Source: Acidimicrobiales bacterium (GTDB lineage Bacteria; Actinomycetota; Acidimicrobiia; Acidimicrobiales; SHLQ01). Taken from it: 43,151 nucleotides of DNA. The position numbers were made by a program, and so were the translations under genes. Within the stretch, counting starts at the first letter, position 1. Every line of letters begins with the position of its first letter. This document shows, one piece after another, positions 41,672 to 43,151 of this stretch. The stretch lies in NCBI GenBank assembly GCA_020628865.1, contig JAHDEJ010000015.1, positions 54,509-97,659 of the forward strand. Direction: 5' to 3'. Below the pieces are notes generated by a model that worked only from the letters and a program-made list of their open reading frames with translations, was not told the DNA's origin and searched no databases.

Positions 41672-42454
41672 ATGCCACTGACGTTTCCAGCCCATCAGGG
41701 TCCGGTCCTGCCCCTCAAGATGCTCCGACCGAACTGGTTCGATGCGACGGCGCTTGTCATCGGCGCGTCCTCGCCCGATCTGGTTCAGGGTCTGGTGCAT
41801 GTTGATGGCGCGACGTCGCACAGCGTGACCGGCGTGCTGGCCTTCGCCGTCCCCTTCACGGTCATCTACGCAACGATCCTGCGCCGGGGAGCCGCCGACG
41901 GCCTGTTCGGTTCGTTGCCCGACCTGGGCCCGCTCCGGCTCCACAGCTATCGGGTGCTGTCGAGCCGACGACCGCATCCCATCGTCACGATGACTTCTGC
42001 CGTGATCGGGGCTGTGTCACACGTGTTCATCGACAGTTTCACGCACGCCGGCCGCTGGGGAACCAATCTGCTCGGACTCAATCACCGGGTCGACACGCCC
42101 ACCGGCGCCCACACGATCGCGAAGTTGTTGCAGTACCTCGGCCATTCAGTGGGCTCTATCGTCTCCGTGGCGATGTTCGTGTGGGTTGCTCGACGCTTTC
42201 TGCCGCAGTGGTATTCCGACACCGACATTTCAGCTGCCCGAGCTCGGCCCGTCGCTCCGGACGCAGGCCACCGGACGTCGATCGTTCTCGCCGTCAGCGT
42301 GCTCGCCGGATCGATCTGGTCGCTGCAGCCCGACATCGCCCCGGTGTTCTCAATCGGAGCGTTCTTCACCATCGGCCTGCTTGCCGCCGGCGTCGCCAAC
42401 AAGCTCGCATCGTCACGAGCAGCTCAACCGAACCCAGCGGCAACAACGCGCTAG
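41672..42454 (+). CDS. Integral membrane protein, DUF4184-like
   Basis: 260 residues. The start MPLTFPAHQGPVLPL and the segment LVIGASSPDLVQGLVHVDGATSHSVTG resemble the DUF4184 pattern (MPFT-H-...LPL, G-x-x-x-PD, SH-G). VSHVFIDSFTHAG supplies further His/Asp residues, so a metal site within the membrane is possible. About five to six hydrophobic segments are present, the last two at VLAVSVLAGSIWSL and IGAFFTIGLLAAGVA. The function of the family is unknown. It is flanked on both sides by tandem REP-like pairs. Confidence 0.6.
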   Translation: MPLTFPAHQGPVLPLKMLRPNWFDATALVIGASSPDLVQGLVHVDGATSHSVTGVLAFAVPFTVIYATILRRGAADGLFGSLPDLGPLRLHSYRVLSSRRPHPIVTMTSAVIGAVSHVFIDSFTHAGRWGTNLLGLNHRVDTPTGAHTIAKLLQYLGHSVGSIVSVAMFVWVARRFLPQWYSDTDISAARARPVAPDAGHRTSIVLAVSVLAGSIWSLQPDIAPVFSIGAFFTIGLLAAGVANKLASSRAAQPNPAATTR

Positions 42455-42464
42455 TCCACACATC

Positions 42465-42562
42465 GCGCGCAGACCGCCACAAGTGGGGGCAGCCCCCACG
42501 ACTACGTTCAGCGCGCAGGCGACTACAGGTGGCGACAGACCTCGACGTGACTGTGCACGCGC
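42465..42562. repeat. Tandem REP-like pair (type A then type B), second locus
   Basis: GCGCGC (42465-42470) - type A core CCACAAGTGGGGGCAGCCCC (42477-42496), GTGGGGGC/GCCCCCAC perfectly paired around A42491 - GCGCGC (42511-42516) - type B segment CTACAGGTGGCGACAGACC (42523-42541) - GCACGCGC (42555-42562). Same order, spacing and length as 41521-41618. Confidence 0.75.
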
Positions 42563-42605
42563 TGTGAGTGGTTGGATGCGGCTTGATGTGGACTTCGGGT
42601 GGCCG

Positions 42606-42611
42606 TACCGT
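42606..42611 (+). promoter_or_regulatory. -10 hexamer TACCGT 7 bases before the META-like ATG (leaderless promoter)
   Basis: TACCGT, then CAGGGGC, then ATG. The AGGGG in the spacer could alternatively be a ribosome site, but it is only 1-2 bases from the ATG. Confidence 0.4.
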
Positions 42612-42618
42612 CAGGGGC

Positions 42619-43151
42619 ATGGCGACCTGGCGGCACCTTGGCGGAACTCTTCTCGGCATGATCGTCGCGGCGTTCGTGCTCCTGGCTTGCACGAGCGAGC
42701 CGAGCGCCGTGGTCATCGAGGACACGAGCGATGCCACTGCGGCTGACATTGGGGAGCTCACGCCGTTTGCGGAGCGGCTCTACGGCAGCTCGTGGGAGGT
42801 GATCCAGGCGCAGCTCAACGGTGAAGCGCTGGTGGCGCACTGGCGCAGCCCGGTCGAGCTCGGCACGTTCAGCTTCTATGGCACCCGCAAGTCGCTGTCG
42901 GTTTCGGTGAACCACCAATGTGGCAGCGCAACCGCCCCCATCGAGGTCACCGACGATCGAATCGTCACGGAAGGGTTCGTCGTTCCTGTCGGCTGTGAGC
43001 ACCTCGCCGTGTTCGCCGTGTTCGCCCAGCCGAAGATCGCTGCTGCGTTCAACGGACCGCGCCTCGAGCTCACGGGTGACAACGTCTCTCTGGCCGCCGA
43101 GCACTTTCTCTCGACATCCGACAACGGCACAGCGCCGCTGTATGTGGTGGG
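42619..43151 (+). CDS. Lipoprotein with META/HslJ-like domain (3' end outside the window)
   Basis: 177 codons are visible and the frame runs off the window. MATWRHLGGTLLGMIVAAFV then LLAC gives a lipoprotein signal with Cys24. The mature part has LYGSSWEVIQAQLNGE, a Cys pair (VNHQCGSA... VVPVGCEHL) and FAVFAQPKIAAAFNGPRLELTGDNVSLAAE. The SSWEV-Q-LNG opening, a central C and the LELTGDNVSL strand resemble the META/HslJ fold of secreted heat-shock-like lipoproteins. Function is unknown; assignment to META is tentative. Confidence 0.65.
   Translation, partial: MATWRHLGGTLLGMIVAAFVLLACTSEPSAVVIEDTSDATAADIGELTPFAERLYGSSWEVIQAQLNGEALVAHWRSPVELGTFSFYGTRKSLSVSVNHQCGSATAPIEVTDDRIVTEGFVVPVGCEHLAVFAVFAQPKIAAAFNGPRLELTGDNVSLAAEHFLSTSDNGTAPLYVV

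Overview
The window is high-GC DNA with strongly G/C-biased third codon positions. It has a mixture of Shine-Dalgarno-led and apparently leaderless genes, F420-type luciferase-fold and actinobacterial HemQ-type proteins, and Thr-rich surface proteins. This fits an actinobacterium, most likely an Acidimicrobiia/Ilumatobacter-like environmental (possibly marine) lineage. The taxon is an inference from gene content; no rRNA or tRNA gene was seen.

Layout. 1-6037: a divergent pair of units around a 36-bp dyad. On the minus strand are a class III aminotransferase, a TauA/NMT1-like binding lipoprotein, an ABC ATPase and the first codons of another gene. On the plus strand is a covalent-FAD/GcvT dehydrogenase of the dimethylglycine/sarcosine type. 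Together they look like uptake and breakdown of an amino or N-methylamino compound. 6107-10759: a Usp protein, then a minus-strand run (acyl-CoA dehydrogenase, nitronate monooxygenase-like, SRPBCC, a 44-residue small ORF, ATP-dependent DNA ligase). 10847-12615: GNAT plus MFS. 12768-13964: secreted protein with two nearly identical fasciclin domains. 14051-16425: an H-NOX haem sensor with an overlapping HNOBA-GGDEF-EAL gene. 16520-18479: a HODM (DUF3445) haem N-demethylase-like gene and a Cys/Met-metabolism PLP enzyme. 18567-20739: a HisA-HisI-HisE fusion and an LLM oxidoreductase. 20744-23093: anti-sigma-like protein, ECF sigma factor and secreted protein, the first and last sharing a domain. 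23217-24848: GH13 alpha-glucosidase. 25412-28935: MFS, FdhD, coproheme decarboxylase (HemQ), methyltransferase. 29068-32991: membrane lipoprotein, M20 peptidase, MFS-like protein. 33153-37897: complete BMP-type nucleoside ABC importer. 37945-43151: hypothetical protein, MalT/LuxR regulator with phased half-sites upstream, SRPBCC, DUF4184-like membrane protein and a META-like lipoprotein cut by the window end.

Striking non-coding structure: four loci of a palindromic REP-like repeat, twice as tandem hairpin pairs; a separate 49-nt hairpin family at two convergent gene ends; a 44-nt tandem repeat; seven TANNNT-N6/7-start arrangements suggesting leaderless mRNAs; and two CTGA stop/start overlaps suggesting possible CTG initiation.

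Most interesting leads: the H-NOX/c-di-GMP pair, the HIS4-like histidine fusion with an intact HisA barrel, the sigma/anti-sigma/secreted triad with a shared domain, and the repeat families. No CRISPR array, integrase, transposase or prophage gene was seen.
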